A DNA stretch of 64,000 nucleotides from NCBI RefSeq assembly GCF_022601895.1, contig NZ_JAKVIO010000015.1, positions 1-64,000 on the forward strand, in the 5' to 3' direction. The position numbers were made by a program, and so were the translations under genes. The stretch comes from Sphingomonas sp. LaA6.9 (GTDB taxonomy: Bacteria > Pseudomonadota > Alphaproteobacteria > Sphingomonadales > Sphingomonadaceae). Under the pieces are notes generated by a model. The model ran no database searches. It was not told the origin of the DNA and saw nothing but the letters and a program-made list of their open reading frames with translations. This document shows, piece by piece, positions 9,850 to 19,391 of this stretch. Positions within the stretch are counted from its first letter, which is position 1; every line of letters starts with the position of its first letter.

Positions 9850-9927
9850 GCCGCACGCGCCCGTCGCGGCGGCAGAACCAGGCCGGACGAGTGCAGCCAT
9901 CCATCGAAAATGACAAGGGGACGGGAT

Positions 9928-12900
9928 ATGATCCGTTACATCAACCCCACTGCCACGCGACACCAGGGTCGCGGCGTCCTGATTGCTGAGAAGGTCGAAA
10001 CCGACGATCACGCCAATGTTCAGCGCCGAAGCCTTGTCTACAATATTCTCGCACTCAACCCCGACACCACCGATGACGGGCTGGGTTGGCAAGGTTTCAA
10101 TGCCCTGCCGGCCGAGGAGGGACGCCAAACCAGCCTTGCGGGATTCAGCGTGCTGCGCGTACTGGGTGCCGGCGAGGCGACAGGCGCGACGCAGGTCGTC
10201 TCGGACGAGAGGCATATCTATGTCTTTCGGCCTGATGGACACGCGCTGCTCGTCGAACGATTTCTGCTGGTGGAGCGGCCTGATCCCAATGCCCGCGACG
10301 GCCGCGGTTTCGGCCTGGTCACGGATTGGGAGGTTCGTTTCCGGCGCAGCGGCAGCCCGGACCTGCCGCAATCCTCCACCGATGTGTCGGCCTATAAGAA
10401 CCCCGATGGCGTGCCGTTCCTCGACCCGAGACGCTATCTGTCATTGGCGCCGGGTGCCACCGAACTCGATCTGGAACGCGGGTTTGCCGTCCTGCTGATG
10501 CCAACGGGCGAGGCGGGAAGGCTGCAATGGCGCCTGTTTGCGCGCTCGCTCGATGGCAGCACGCTGTTCAGCTACGCCATATCGAGACTGCCCGATGGGT
10601 GGTTCGATCTCGAAGCGGCCGCAAGGGACAGTCAGGGCCGCGTCTTGCCGACGAGCAGCCTGAAGCCGGTGCTCGAAACCGAATCCGCCAATCAGCCCAT
10701 GCTCCTCACCGGACATGTCGGGGCGGCGCTCTATCAGCGGCTCGAACCGATGGTGAGCGCCGAAGGCCAGGCGGTCCAGATGCGCACGGCGAACCGCATC
10801 TTCATGTCATGCCCCGCCGCGCCAGTGCCGCCGTCGCACAAGCGCGGAAAGCAGGCCCCGGATGCGCAGGCGACCGATGCGATCGATGCCCGACTTCTGA
10901 CATTCGATCTTGAGGTCGACGCCAATGGCAACGCGGCATTCGACGGGCAGCTCGGGCAGGAGATACTTGCCGGCGATACCGGTCCCGATCCGCTCAGCGT
11001 TGCCTTCGGACTTCCCTCCTATGCGGCGCTCGCCACGCCAGTGGCCGGCAGCGCGACCTTTAGCCTCCAATTGTGGCTCAACCCGCAACAGGGACCCGTG
11101 GGCGCAAATGTCGCCGGCCAGCCCAGGTCGATCCTGTCTCAAAGCGGCGACATCGCGCCCGAGCTGCGCGGCATTGCACTGGAAATCATCGATCAGTTCC
11201 GGATTCGCGTCGCCTTCGGCAGTGGAACCGAAGTCATATCGGCCATCACGCGCGAAAATGTTCTCTCTTATGGTAGCTGGACCAATATCAGCGTGACATG
11301 CGACGGCTCGAAAATTCAGATCTATCTCAATGGCGCGGCAGTCGCCGTCGACGCATCGGGAACCCCGGGAGCTGCACCAGCGGGCAGCATCGATCGCATC
11401 GGCGCGCAGACGGGAGGGTTTCTCGGACAGTTGACCGAAACGCGCATCTGGTCGCGAGCGCTGAGCCAGATCGAAATCCGCGAGAATATCCTCGAGCCAA
11501 TCCAGGACCCCAAATCGGCAGACGCACTGGTGGCTTACTGGCCGATGGACGGCGGCATCGGGACCGGGATCGCCGATCTCACTGGCAACGGCCATGATGC
11601 GGCGATGGTCGGCGCACTGTGGAACGATGGCACGGCACCCCTTGCACGCAAGGAGCGTCCGATCAACCAGATCGATCCCTCCAATCGCGGCCTGTCTGCA
11701 GGATGGCTCAAGCCCTCGAGCGACTATCCGGATTTCGGTCCGGTGCAATCCGACGCGCGTCCAGTGGTGCTGCCCACTGGCGACGGGCCCATCCACCTTT
11801 ATTATCCGGGGCCGGCACGACGGTTCTGCGTCGCGCGCATGTCTGCTCAAGCACAGCGCGCCTTCTTCACCGGGGGCTGGACCGCGCGCGATGGCGCGGG
11901 CGGCAAGGTCGAAACCGGAGGGACGGTGTTCATCACGCGCCAGACCGGGGCCTATAACAGCTTTACCGCGATCGAGCTCGGTGCCGGTCATTCGACGAAT
12001 GTCTGCAACGTCACGGTCGCCGGCCCGGATACGAGTTCGTCCTCGTCCACCTCGCCGCTACGTCGCTTCGTCCGCATGCAATCTGCGACGAAGGAACAAT
12101 GGCTTGGCGTGCCGCGGCAGCTCGGATTCTTCGATGCGATTCTCAATGGTCGCGCCGTTGCCGATCCCAATGATTCACGGATCACCGAGGGCAAGGCCGT
12201 CTTCTACGACTATTCCGGTAGCCGCACCCAGGGACTTTTGACGCTCGGCAATGACGCGTTGCTGGCAGGGCTCCGCTTCGTGAGCACATTGCCGCAGAGC
12301 TACTCGCTCACCAGCGTCAAAGGCGTGTCCCAGGGCGATGATATCGTCCTCAGCGTCGCCTTCAGCGGCGCGAACGGTTCGACTATATTTGCCGAATTCG
12401 GCGCGGTGCCAAAGGTCACCGAAGCCGTCGTCGATATATTGCGGGGTTGCGCTGCGGACGCGACCTATCTGGCCAATGCCAGTTCGACGCCGGTCTGGGG
12501 CCTGCCATCGGGTAATACGCATATGTTCGTGCTTGCCCCGAGGACCGAAAACGGCGCGCCGGTGGTCAAAAAGGCAAGCTTCGCCCTCGGTGCTGGCAGC
12601 CGTCCGGAAATGGCCAAATTTTCCGCCGATCTCACGCTTGGCAATGCAAATCTGTCGGCGACATGGGACGATGTCCCGCTGGACGGCCCCGGCTTCATCA
12701 AGGCGCTCCTGGCGGGAACCAAGCCTGAGCAAAAGGCGGTCCTGGCAGAGCTCGATTTTCTCGACCAGACTGGAGGCGCCCGGCTCGATGCCGACAATGT
12801 CAAGGTCGAGACTGGCGCGGATCTGCGGTATGTAACCGCGCTCGTAGCTGCTTTTCGCGAAGGGTCGGGCGGCGATCTGCCCGCGGACTTCACGCTCGCC

Positions 12901-15900
12901 TGCGAGACCCTGCAGGGCGTGACGGGACCAGACGTCCTTCCCGACGGAACGGCTGCATCGGCCCTTGTGTCCGTGCAGGCCGTGACGATGCCGAGTTCGG
13001 GCTATCCGGCTTCCTTCGATCTCGGCGGTACTGCGACCGGGCAGATCGTGCTCGCCACGCCCGGACGCGACGGTGGCTGGCTTCGCGATTCGCCGCGCTA
13101 CGCACAAATGTTCGACGGCAATGGCGCCCTGGTCGTCGATATGGATCAGCTTGTACCCGCGCCGGACCTCTACGAGATTGCCGGAGCGGTCACCATCGAG
13201 GGCTGGCTGATGCCGGCGGAATCGCAGTCGGTTGCAGAAATTGGCTCCGAAACCCTGGAAACGGTGCTGCATTTCTCGGCGGCGGAGGACGGCCTGTCCT
13301 ATGGCCTCGCCTATGCGCCGGTCGAAGCGCCGCGCTTTTTCGAGCAGGTACAGTTCTCGGTGAGCGACGCGGCAGTTCCCGCTGCCCAGATAGAAGACAG
13401 GCTGGTTCGCGACCAGAAGTACACGGTCCAGCTATATTTGCGTCCGCTGTTGCTTTCGGCGGGAACGGGCTGGTTCTGGAAGCGACAGGCGCCCGATGAA
13501 AGCGGCGAACTCGAAAAGCTCTCCATCCGCATTTCCGCGCCCAGGCAATCTGGAAAACCCGATGGTCCGGGCGCCGCGCCATCGAGCTGGCGTCTCGTCT
13601 TCACCGCCGGGCAATCCGAAATGGAGGCGCCCAGGGATATTCCCGCCAATCAGTGGACGCTGGTCACGCTGGTGCGCGACGGCAGGTCCGCGGTTCTGTA
13701 CATCGACGGCGAGGAGGCACTGCGTCGCGACGACATTGACCAGCCGCAGATGGCCGCCAGTCGCTTTACCGTCGCCAATCCAAAGGGGAATGAATTCTTC
13801 GAGTTCGATCCCAATGAGTTTGCGGCATGGAACGCGCCGCGTTCTGCACAGGAAACGCGTGATGGCTTCCTGCGTCCGCTCACCGGTGCCGAGCCGGGCC
13901 TGGTCGTCCTGTTTCCGCTCTCGCGCAAGGAGCCCGACTTCCAGCTCACAAATCGTGCGCGCTGGACCACGACGATCTACAATACGCGGTTCCTGGGCAA
14001 CCCGTTCTTCACCAAGACCGGGTTGTTCTTCGACCTCGTCGCGTCATGTGGCGACCGCGCGAGCAGCTCGCTCACCCCGGCGCTTGCGCCGCGCCGCTGG
14101 CTTCACGCAGCAGCGGTGCTCAATCGACGTGGCGCGCTCGCGCTGGCCAATTCCGGATCAGCAAGCGCCGACGGCAAGAAGGAGACACAGCTCAGTCGCA
14201 GCTTCTCGCTCGACGCACGGATCAGCCTGAAGTCCTTCACCAATGCGCGACAGGTCATCATCAGCCGCTTCGGCACAGACGCCAACGCCCAGATCTATGA
14301 GATGGGGGTGCATCAGGATGGCCGCGCCTATGTGACTGTTCGCCTGAGGCCGGTCGGCGGCGGACGACTGTCGAGCCCCGACCAGGGGCTCGTCACGGTC
14401 ATTGCCGATGCTGACCGGCGGATCACGACCGGGGCCGCGCACCATCTTGCCGCATCGGTGTCGCTGGTGACGGTCAACGACAGCGTCACGCAACGCGACG
14501 TGACCGTGCTGTCGGGCGAGGTCTTCGTCGATGGCCTGGGCAGCGAGCGGATCGATCCGCCCGCGAGCGGAAATCTGGCGGATTACCGGTTTGTGCGGAT
14601 TATCGGAGGAACCGGCTCGGGATTTTACAAGCAAGGCGATACCGTCTCGATCGAGACGACCGATCCCGCGCATTTCATCCGCTGGTACGGGACGATGGCT
14701 GGTCTCGGATTCGATCCGGCCAGGGCCAAGACCAGCTTTGTCATGCCATCAGGGGCGGATTTCACGGATCGCGTGATCGCGGCCAATGCCTTTATCGATC
14801 CGGTCGAATTCGCGCAGGCCGAGACCCCCACGCGCGCTGGCGTATCCGGCCAGGGGGGCAGCGCCGGTGGCTATTTCACGGGCCAGGTCTCCGACTTGCG
14901 CCTCTGGACCGAGGCGCTGGGCGCCGAGCAGGTTGCGGAACTCGCAGCCCAGCCCGGAGCTTCGCCCTTTGATGACAAGCTCGTTTCCTGGTGGCAGTTT
15001 TCCGAGCAGTCGGGCCGCCTGGCCAAGGACAGCATCAGCGGTAATGACCTGACGCTCACTTCGAGCACTTTGTGGACCTGGTTCGACGGTGCGGCGGTCA
15101 CCTTCTATGTCAACGGCCTGCCGCTGCCCGCGGTGGGTCTTGCCGCGCCATCCCATCTCGCCACGCCTCGCCAGATGCGGATCGGCGGTCTTGTAGCCGA
15201 TGCCGGCGGCAAGTTCGCCGCCGGCCTTCGCGGTCAGATTGATGAACTCAGGCTTTGGCAAGGCCAACGTACGCGTGAGCAGATCCTCATCAACATGTCA
15301 CGCTATCTGACTGGCGCCGAGCCGGGTCTCACGGGCTATTGGCGCTTCGACACGGGATCAGGCGAGATCGTGGCCGACCGGACGATCCATCGTGGCGACG
15401 CGCATTATCGTGACGCCGCCGGCAAGGTGGCGCAAATCACCTGGACAAGTTCCTCGGCCCCGGTCGGCTTCGACGCGCCGGTGGTGAACGACGCACTCGA
15501 TACGCGTGGAAGCCCCGAGGCTGTCGAGCTGGCCAATACCCCGGCATCTGTCACGGTCTTCGAATATGGCGATACGCTGATCTTGCCTGATGGCTCCGCG
15601 CAGGGCGTCTTGAAACGCAGCTATGTCTTCGAGGGGATTAGCGGCCTGGGCGACGATACCGGCTATAAGGTCGGCGATCTCGAGCGCATCTATATCGGCC
15701 AGGTTCAAACCGACCCGAGCATCATCGGCTATATGGAAGGCGCCCCACCGCTTCCCAGCGAAAATCTGACGCGACCATTGACCGGACCGGCCGAAGTGGA
15801 TGCCTATAATGGCATCGCGACGGTATCGCTCACCGACCGCAATTCGCAGACGGTGAAAATTGAATCGGACCGCAAGACGTCATCCAAGACGGCCTTCAAG

Positions 15901-17400
15901 ATCAGCGTCGGGGGCGCGGGGTCACTCGACAAGACCGAGGTGATCGGCATTCCTCCGATCCAGAGCGCGATTCAGTCAGCCTATTTCCAGCTCAAGCTCG
16001 GTGCGCAGGTTACCGGCACATTTGAATCGACCGAGAGCTCCGAAGCCGGGATAAGCGCTGGCGCCGAGCGCAGCGTCGCCCAGCAACTCGCCAATGGCGG
16101 CCAATGGGAACGCAAGGACGCTGACGGCCGCTATTTCCTGGAAAGTGGCGAGCGACGTTTCATTCCGGGCAATGTCGGTTCCGCGCTCGTGAAGTCGCAG
16201 GTTGCGGATCTATACGCGCTGCGGGTGCGCTCGACGGGAGCACTCGTCTCCATCACCGCCCAGGCGAACCCGGACATCCCCCTCGACGTCAACATCATTC
16301 GGTTTCCGATCGATCCGCTCTACCAGCTTGCGGGTTCGCTCGATGGGCAGGTCGGCCTGCAGAAGGCGCCCGGCACGCAGACGAGCTATTACAAGCCGCG
16401 CCAAGCCTACACCATGAAGCGCGACGTGGAACGCCAACGTCAACAGCTTGAGGCATATTACGAGCAGACCAACCTCCAGGCGCAGCTTGGCCTCGGTGCC
16501 GACCTGACCGCGGTCGCAGCTGCCAATCCAGTGTTCAAACCGGACCTGTCGGCACCCGTGCGCGACATGGTGAACACCTATGTCTGGGCAGCGGGTGGTG
16601 GCACTTATGCCGAAAGCGAAGGGTTCAGCACCGAGCTCACCGAAAGCTACAGCCTCGGGCGATCGAGCGAGATAGGGTTCGGGTTCAATTTCAGCGTCTA
16701 CTTCACGCTTTTCGGCGGCGGCGTGACAATCGATGGCGAGGTGACCCACGCAATGGGCACGAGCTTCAGCACGACCAAGTCGCTAACCGGCAACCGTTCG
16801 CTGCAGCTCGCGGTGGAGGCCGCACCCGATTCCTTCCCCTATCGCTATGACGCGAGCCAGCAACTCGTTGAAGAACCTGTCCCGGGCAAGGTGGATGGGT
16901 ACCGGTTCATGACCTTTTTCCTGGCAAATCGCTCGGCCAATGCTGCGGTCCTGTTCGACGAGGTCATCGACCAGAACTGGCTACAAAATTCGCAGGATCC
17001 CAGCGCCGCGGCACTGCGGCAGGCGAATACGAGGCGTGACAGCACCGCGCCATGGCGCGTGCTCCACCGCGTAACCTATGTCAGCCGCATTCCTCCGCGT
17101 TTTCAGGTCACGCCACCGCTCACCGACCGGGTGGCGGCGCCCGAAGCGCCCAACCAGGATCAAAATGCGGTCTTTCTCGCGCTTGTGAGGGCGAAGCTCC
17201 CGCCACTCGACGCCTCTGCCGCGGAGATTTCCGCCGCGGTCCTGGCTGTATTGTCGGATGATGTCGACGCATTGCTTCCCTGGTGGTCAGCGTTCCGGAT
17301 GGCCGCGCAAACGCCAAACTCGGTCGAGCAACAGGAGTTTCGCCAGATCACGAGCAATGCGATCGCCTACGCCGTGTCGGTCATAGGTGCCAGTATCTGA
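9928..17400 (+). CDS. Giant LamG-repeat protein with possible pore-forming C-terminus
   Basis: A 2490-residue protein, starting at the ATG preceded by AAGGGG; another in-frame ATG lies 18 bases upstream. There is no signal peptide. Concanavalin/LamG-like units are seen at about residues 373-550 (FSLQLWLNP, WTNISVTCDGSKIQIYLNG, LTETRIWSRALS, LVAYWPMDGG), 1082-1325 (VTIEGWLMP, WTLVTLVRDGRSAVLYIDG), and 1423-1810, where two more copies show GQVSDLRLWTEAL and GQIDELRLWQGQ with YWRFD. The last 610 residues are different: two Ser/Thr-rich amphipathic stretches (about 1974-2043 and 2229-2284, the second around GFGFNFSVYFTLFGGGV) resemble the insertion hairpins of aerolysin-type toxins. This resemblance is an inference from the residue pattern. 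It follows the tail-collar gene and is followed by a hairpin terminator. Confidence 0.85.
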   Translation: MIRYINPTATRHQGRGVLIAEKVETDDHANVQRRSLVYNILALNPDTTDDGLGWQGFNALPAEEGRQTSLAGFSVLRVLGAGEATGATQVVSDERHIYVFRPDGHALLVERFLLVERPDPNARDGRGFGLVTDWEVRFRRSGSPDLPQSSTDVSAYKNPDGVPFLDPRRYLSLAPGATELDLERGFAVLLMPTGEAGRLQWRLFARSLDGSTLFSYAISRLPDGWFDLEAAARDSQGRVLPTSSLKPVLETESANQPMLLTGHVGAALYQRLEPMVSAEGQAVQMRTANRIFMSCPAAPVPPSHKRGKQAPDAQATDAIDARLLTFDLEVDANGNAAFDGQLGQEILAGDTGPDPLSVAFGLPSYAALATPVAGSATFSLQLWLNPQQGPVGANVAGQPRSILSQSGDIAPELRGIALEIIDQFRIRVAFGSGTEVISAITRENVLSYGSWTNISVTCDGSKIQIYLNGAAVAVDASGTPGAAPAGSIDRIGAQTGGFLGQLTETRIWSRALSQIEIRENILEPIQDPKSADALVAYWPMDGGIGTGIADLTGNGHDAAMVGALWNDGTAPLARKERPINQIDPSNRGLSAGWLKPSSDYPDFGPVQSDARPVVLPTGDGPIHLYYPGPARRFCVARMSAQAQRAFFTGGWTARDGAGGKVETGGTVFITRQTGAYNSFTAIELGAGHSTNVCNVTVAGPDTSSSSSTSPLRRFVRMQSATKEQWLGVPRQLGFFDAILNGRAVADPNDSRITEGKAVFYDYSGSRTQGLLTLGNDALLAGLRFVSTLPQSYSLTSVKGVSQGDDIVLSVAFSGANGSTIFAEFGAVPKVTEAVVDILRGCAADATYLANASSTPVWGLPSGNTHMFVLAPRTENGAPVVKKASFALGAGSRPEMAKFSADLTLGNANLSATWDDVPLDGPGFIKALLAGTKPEQKAVLAELDFLDQTGGARLDADNVKVETGADLRYVTALVAAFREGSGGDLPADFTLACETLQGVTGPDVLPDGTAASALVSVQAVTMPSSGYPASFDLGGTATGQIVLATPGRDGGWLRDSPRYAQMFDGNGALVVDMDQLVPAPDLYEIAGAVTIEGWLMPAESQSVAEIGSETLETVLHFSAAEDGLSYGLAYAPVEAPRFFEQVQFSVSDAAVPAAQIEDRLVRDQKYTVQLYLRPLLLSAGTGWFWKRQAPDESGELEKLSIRISAPRQSGKPDGPGAAPSSWRLVFTAGQSEMEAPRDIPANQWTLVTLVRDGRSAVLYIDGEEALRRDDIDQPQMAASRFTVANPKGNEFFEFDPNEFAAWNAPRSAQETRDGFLRPLTGAEPGLVVLFPLSRKEPDFQLTNRARWTTTIYNTRFLGNPFFTKTGLFFDLVASCGDRASSSLTPALAPRRWLHAAAVLNRRGALALANSGSASADGKKETQLSRSFSLDARISLKSFTNARQVIISRFGTDANAQIYEMGVHQDGRAYVTVRLRPVGGGRLSSPDQGLVTVIADADRRITTGAAHHLAASVSLVTVNDSVTQRDVTVLSGEVFVDGLGSERIDPPASGNLADYRFVRIIGGTGSGFYKQGDTVSIETTDPAHFIRWYGTMAGLGFDPARAKTSFVMPSGADFTDRVIAANAFIDPVEFAQAETPTRAGVSGQGGSAGGYFTGQVSDLRLWTEALGAEQVAELAAQPGASPFDDKLVSWWQFSEQSGRLAKDSISGNDLTLTSSTLWTWFDGAAVTFYVNGLPLPAVGLAAPSHLATPRQMRIGGLVADAGGKFAAGLRGQIDELRLWQGQRTREQILINMSRYLTGAEPGLTGYWRFDTGSGEIVADRTIHRGDAHYRDAAGKVAQITWTSSSAPVGFDAPVVNDALDTRGSPEAVELANTPASVTVFEYGDTLILPDGSAQGVLKRSYVFEGISGLGDDTGYKVGDLERIYIGQVQTDPSIIGYMEGAPPLPSENLTRPLTGPAEVDAYNGIATVSLTDRNSQTVKIESDRKTSSKTAFKISVGGAGSLDKTEVIGIPPIQSAIQSAYFQLKLGAQVTGTFESTESSEAGISAGAERSVAQQLANGGQWERKDADGRYFLESGERRFIPGNVGSALVKSQVADLYALRVRSTGALVSITAQANPDIPLDVNIIRFPIDPLYQLAGSLDGQVGLQKAPGTQTSYYKPRQAYTMKRDVERQRQQLEAYYEQTNLQAQLGLGADLTAVAAANPVFKPDLSAPVRDMVNTYVWAAGGGTYAESEGFSTELTESYSLGRSSEIGFGFNFSVYFTLFGGGVTIDGEVTHAMGTSFSTTKSLTGNRSLQLAVEAAPDSFPYRYDASQQLVEEPVPGKVDGYRFMTFFLANRSANAAVLFDEVIDQNWLQNSQDPSAAALRQANTRRDSTAPWRVLHRVTYVSRIPPRFQVTPPLTDRVAAPEAPNQDQNAVFLALVRAKLPPLDASAAEISAAVLAVLSDDVDALLPWWSAFRMAAQTPNSVEQQEFRQITSNAIAYAVSVIGASI

Positions 17401-17433
17401 ACTGCCGTTTCTTGGTGGCGGCCTACTCCGTAG

Positions 17434-17470
17434 CAGCCGATCAGCAGCCAAGGCTGATCGGCTGTTGCGC
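17434..17470 (+). terminator. Hairpin downstream of the giant LamG gene
   Basis: A perfect 12-bp stem, CAGCCGATCAGC (17434-17445) and GCTGATCGGCTG (17453-17464), with a 7-base loop, 34 bases after the stop. The following bases TTGCGC are a poor U-tract, so termination may be weak. Confidence 0.6.
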
Positions 17471-17726
17471 GGCCAGCCTGCTAGGCGCTTTGCCAAACCC
17501 GATATCTGACCAGGTGTCCGCCCACTCAGTGCCTAATCCGAGGCGCGTCGGAGCATCCCTGTCGTGCGTCACGGCGCAAATGCGCAAAACGATCTTGTCG
17601 ATCTCCCCATCGTGCCGGATCAGTAGATTATTGCAGCAGAAGCCGCAAACGCATGGTCCGGTACATCACCTATTGATGAGTGTGAGGCGCTTGGCCGAAC
17701 GACGAAGCTCCGCCGATGCCCGCGGT
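17471..17726. other. Intergenic stretch between hairpin and integrase
   Basis: Together with the hairpin this is the 326-base gap between the LamG gene and the 3' end of the integrase gene on the other strand. Nothing beyond the hairpin was recognised. Confidence 0.5.
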
Positions 17727-19061
17727 TCAAACTGGTCGAAGTGCTCGCCTGGTTGGCCTTGGGCGCCCTCTGGCAATTCGGCGAGAGCGCCATTTCGGAA
17801 TCACGGGCGCCGGCGTGTTGACGTCATCCTCAACGGGCGCGCCAAGCATCGATGCCACACCGTTTTTGCGCGCAATTTCGGCTACCTCATTCTCCCATTT
17901 GAGAAACGCTTCGCGCTTTTCTTCCTCCATCTCATACCTGTCATAGGTCCGCTCAAGGCCTTTCTTCACATGATTGAGCATTGCCTCAGCCGTATCGTAG
18001 TCAATCTTCAGCCGCTTCGTATTCGACCGGACCGTTCGGCGCAGGTCGTGCGGGATCCAATGTTCGACAGGGCGCCCGGCAAATTCCGACATCCGGGCAA
18101 GAAGGCGGTCTCGCACCTTGCACCAGGTCTTCTGATGGAATTGCCCGTCCGATCGCGATGAAGGCAGCACCCACTCATTGTTCGATTGGAAAAGTGACCA
18201 TCCCCATGGCCCAAGCGGGATGCGATGCGCCTGCGAATTCTTGACCCGCTGGGCGGGAATCGTCCAGATGTCGGACTGCAGCTCCGATGACTTTGCGTCG
18301 ATGACTTCGCTGAGCCTTGCCGCCGTGAGCAGAAGCAGCAGCACGCCACGCTGATAAACACGCTCTTCGTGGATCAACGCTTTCAAAAGCCAGCCGATCT
18401 CTTCGATCGTGAGAATGCGTTCGCGAGGTGTTTCGGCAAATTTCAGGTCGCCGAGGCGGGCCGCGGGGTTTGACGGCAGACCAATCTCGCAACCACGCAG
18501 CGATGCCGCCCAGCCAAAGAAAACCTTGAGTTCGCCCGCGAGCCGATTTGCACGAACGCGCGAGGCCTTGCTCTTTGCCAGCACGAGCTTTGTCAGATCG
18601 GCTTCGACAATGTCCAGGATCAGGCGCTGTGCAAGCTTGGGCGCGATATCGCATTGATAGATCGCCAGCTTGGCCGCAATCGTTCGTGGCTTGTTGATAC
18701 GCTTTGCTCGAGACGCTCGACCTTCGCGAACGGCTTCCATGTACAGTTCATGCGCGAAAGCCACCGTCATGCTCGTCCGCAGGGCTTCCTCATGCTCGGC
18801 TTCGTGTGGATCGATGCCGGCTTCGATCTGGTCGTTGAGGGCAGCTGCAAGTTCTCGCGCTGCAGCGATGTTGCAGGTCGGATAATGGCCCAAATTTCGC
18901 CAAAAGGTTTTTGAGCTACCCGCGACACGACGCCGATAGACCCATTTCTTGCGTCCGCTCGGCAGGGCTTCGATGGTCAGGCCAGGCGTCTGCGGATCAG
19001 CAATTCTGCCATTTTCCAGCGCATCAATTCCCGCGGGGGTGAACGCCAACTGCCTCTTCAT
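17727..19061 (-). CDS. Tyrosine recombinase/integrase (P4-like)
   Basis: A 444-residue integrase. The N-terminal 90 residues have the DUF4102-type arm-binding domain (LTIEALPSGRKKWVYRRRV, NLGHYP, AARELAAALNDQIEAGIDP). The C-terminal catalytic domain shows the first Arg in TAARLSEVI, the His-x-x-Arg in HDLRR and the nucleophile Tyr in ERTYDRY. The start at 19061 is chosen because the family begins there; an open frame extends to 19193 but through a repeat-rich stretch. It sits beside tRNA-Thr and points away from it, the usual arrangement of an island integrated at a tRNA 3' end. No excisionase was found. Confidence 0.92.
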   Translation of the reverse strand: MKRQLAFTPAGIDALENGRIADPQTPGLTIEALPSGRKKWVYRRRVAGSSKTFWRNLGHYPTCNIAAARELAAALNDQIEAGIDPHEAEHEEALRTSMTVAFAHELYMEAVREGRASRAKRINKPRTIAAKLAIYQCDIAPKLAQRLILDIVEADLTKLVLAKSKASRVRANRLAGELKVFFGWAASLRGCEIGLPSNPAARLGDLKFAETPRERILTIEEIGWLLKALIHEERVYQRGVLLLLLTAARLSEVIDAKSSELQSDIWTIPAQRVKNSQAHRIPLGPWGWSLFQSNNEWVLPSSRSDGQFHQKTWCKVRDRLLARMSEFAGRPVEHWIPHDLRRTVRSNTKRLKIDYDTAEAMLNHVKKGLERTYDRYEMEEEKREAFLKWENEVAEIARKNGVASMLGAPVEDDVNTPAPVIPKWRSRRIARGRPRPTRRALRPV

Positions 19062-19147
19062 GTCCCGACTCCAGGTCGGCGATCCATGACACAAATGCAC
19101 AGGGCAGTTTTCGCGGCACGGCCGGAAATCCGCCAAAATCGATCCAA

Positions 19148-19196
19148 AAATCGTGACACAAATCGTGACACAACACGTCACAAATCGTGACACAAT
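19148..19196. repeat. Three direct repeats upstream of the integrase
   Basis: AAATCGTGACACAA occurs three times within 49 bases (near 19149, 19160 and 19182), with a partly complementary CACGTCAC between copies two and three. The position between the integrase start and the tRNA suits arm-type integrase sites or an operator. Confidence 0.6.
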
Positions 19197-19298
19197 AGCC
19201 GTCTAGCCGAGGCTAACCCAGGCTAGCCCAGTCTCGGTTGAAATGATCGATAATCGCTGCGTATCAATGACTTGTGCGCCGAATCTCAGTGATTCGGG

Positions 19299-19373
19299 TG
19301 GTGCCGGATGAGGGATTCGAACCCCCGACCTTCGGTTTACAAAACCGCTGCACTACCACTGTGCTAATCCGGC
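19299..19373 (-). tRNA. tRNA-Thr (anticodon UGU)
   Basis: On the minus strand the gene reads GCCGGAT at the 5' end, pairs with ATCCGGC at the 3' end, then discriminator A and an encoded CCA (19301-19299). The anticodon arm is CGGTT-TTGTAAA-CCG with anticodon TGT; the T loop GGTTCGAATCC is standard. It decodes ACA and related threonine codons. Its 3' end faces the integrase gene, so it is the likely attachment site of the island. Confidence 0.95.
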
Positions 19374-19391
19374 CCGGCTTCGCCCAATGCG

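Noticed and set aside
19148-19196. Possible CRISPR-like array
   Set aside because: Only three short repeats with no regular spacers and no cas genes.
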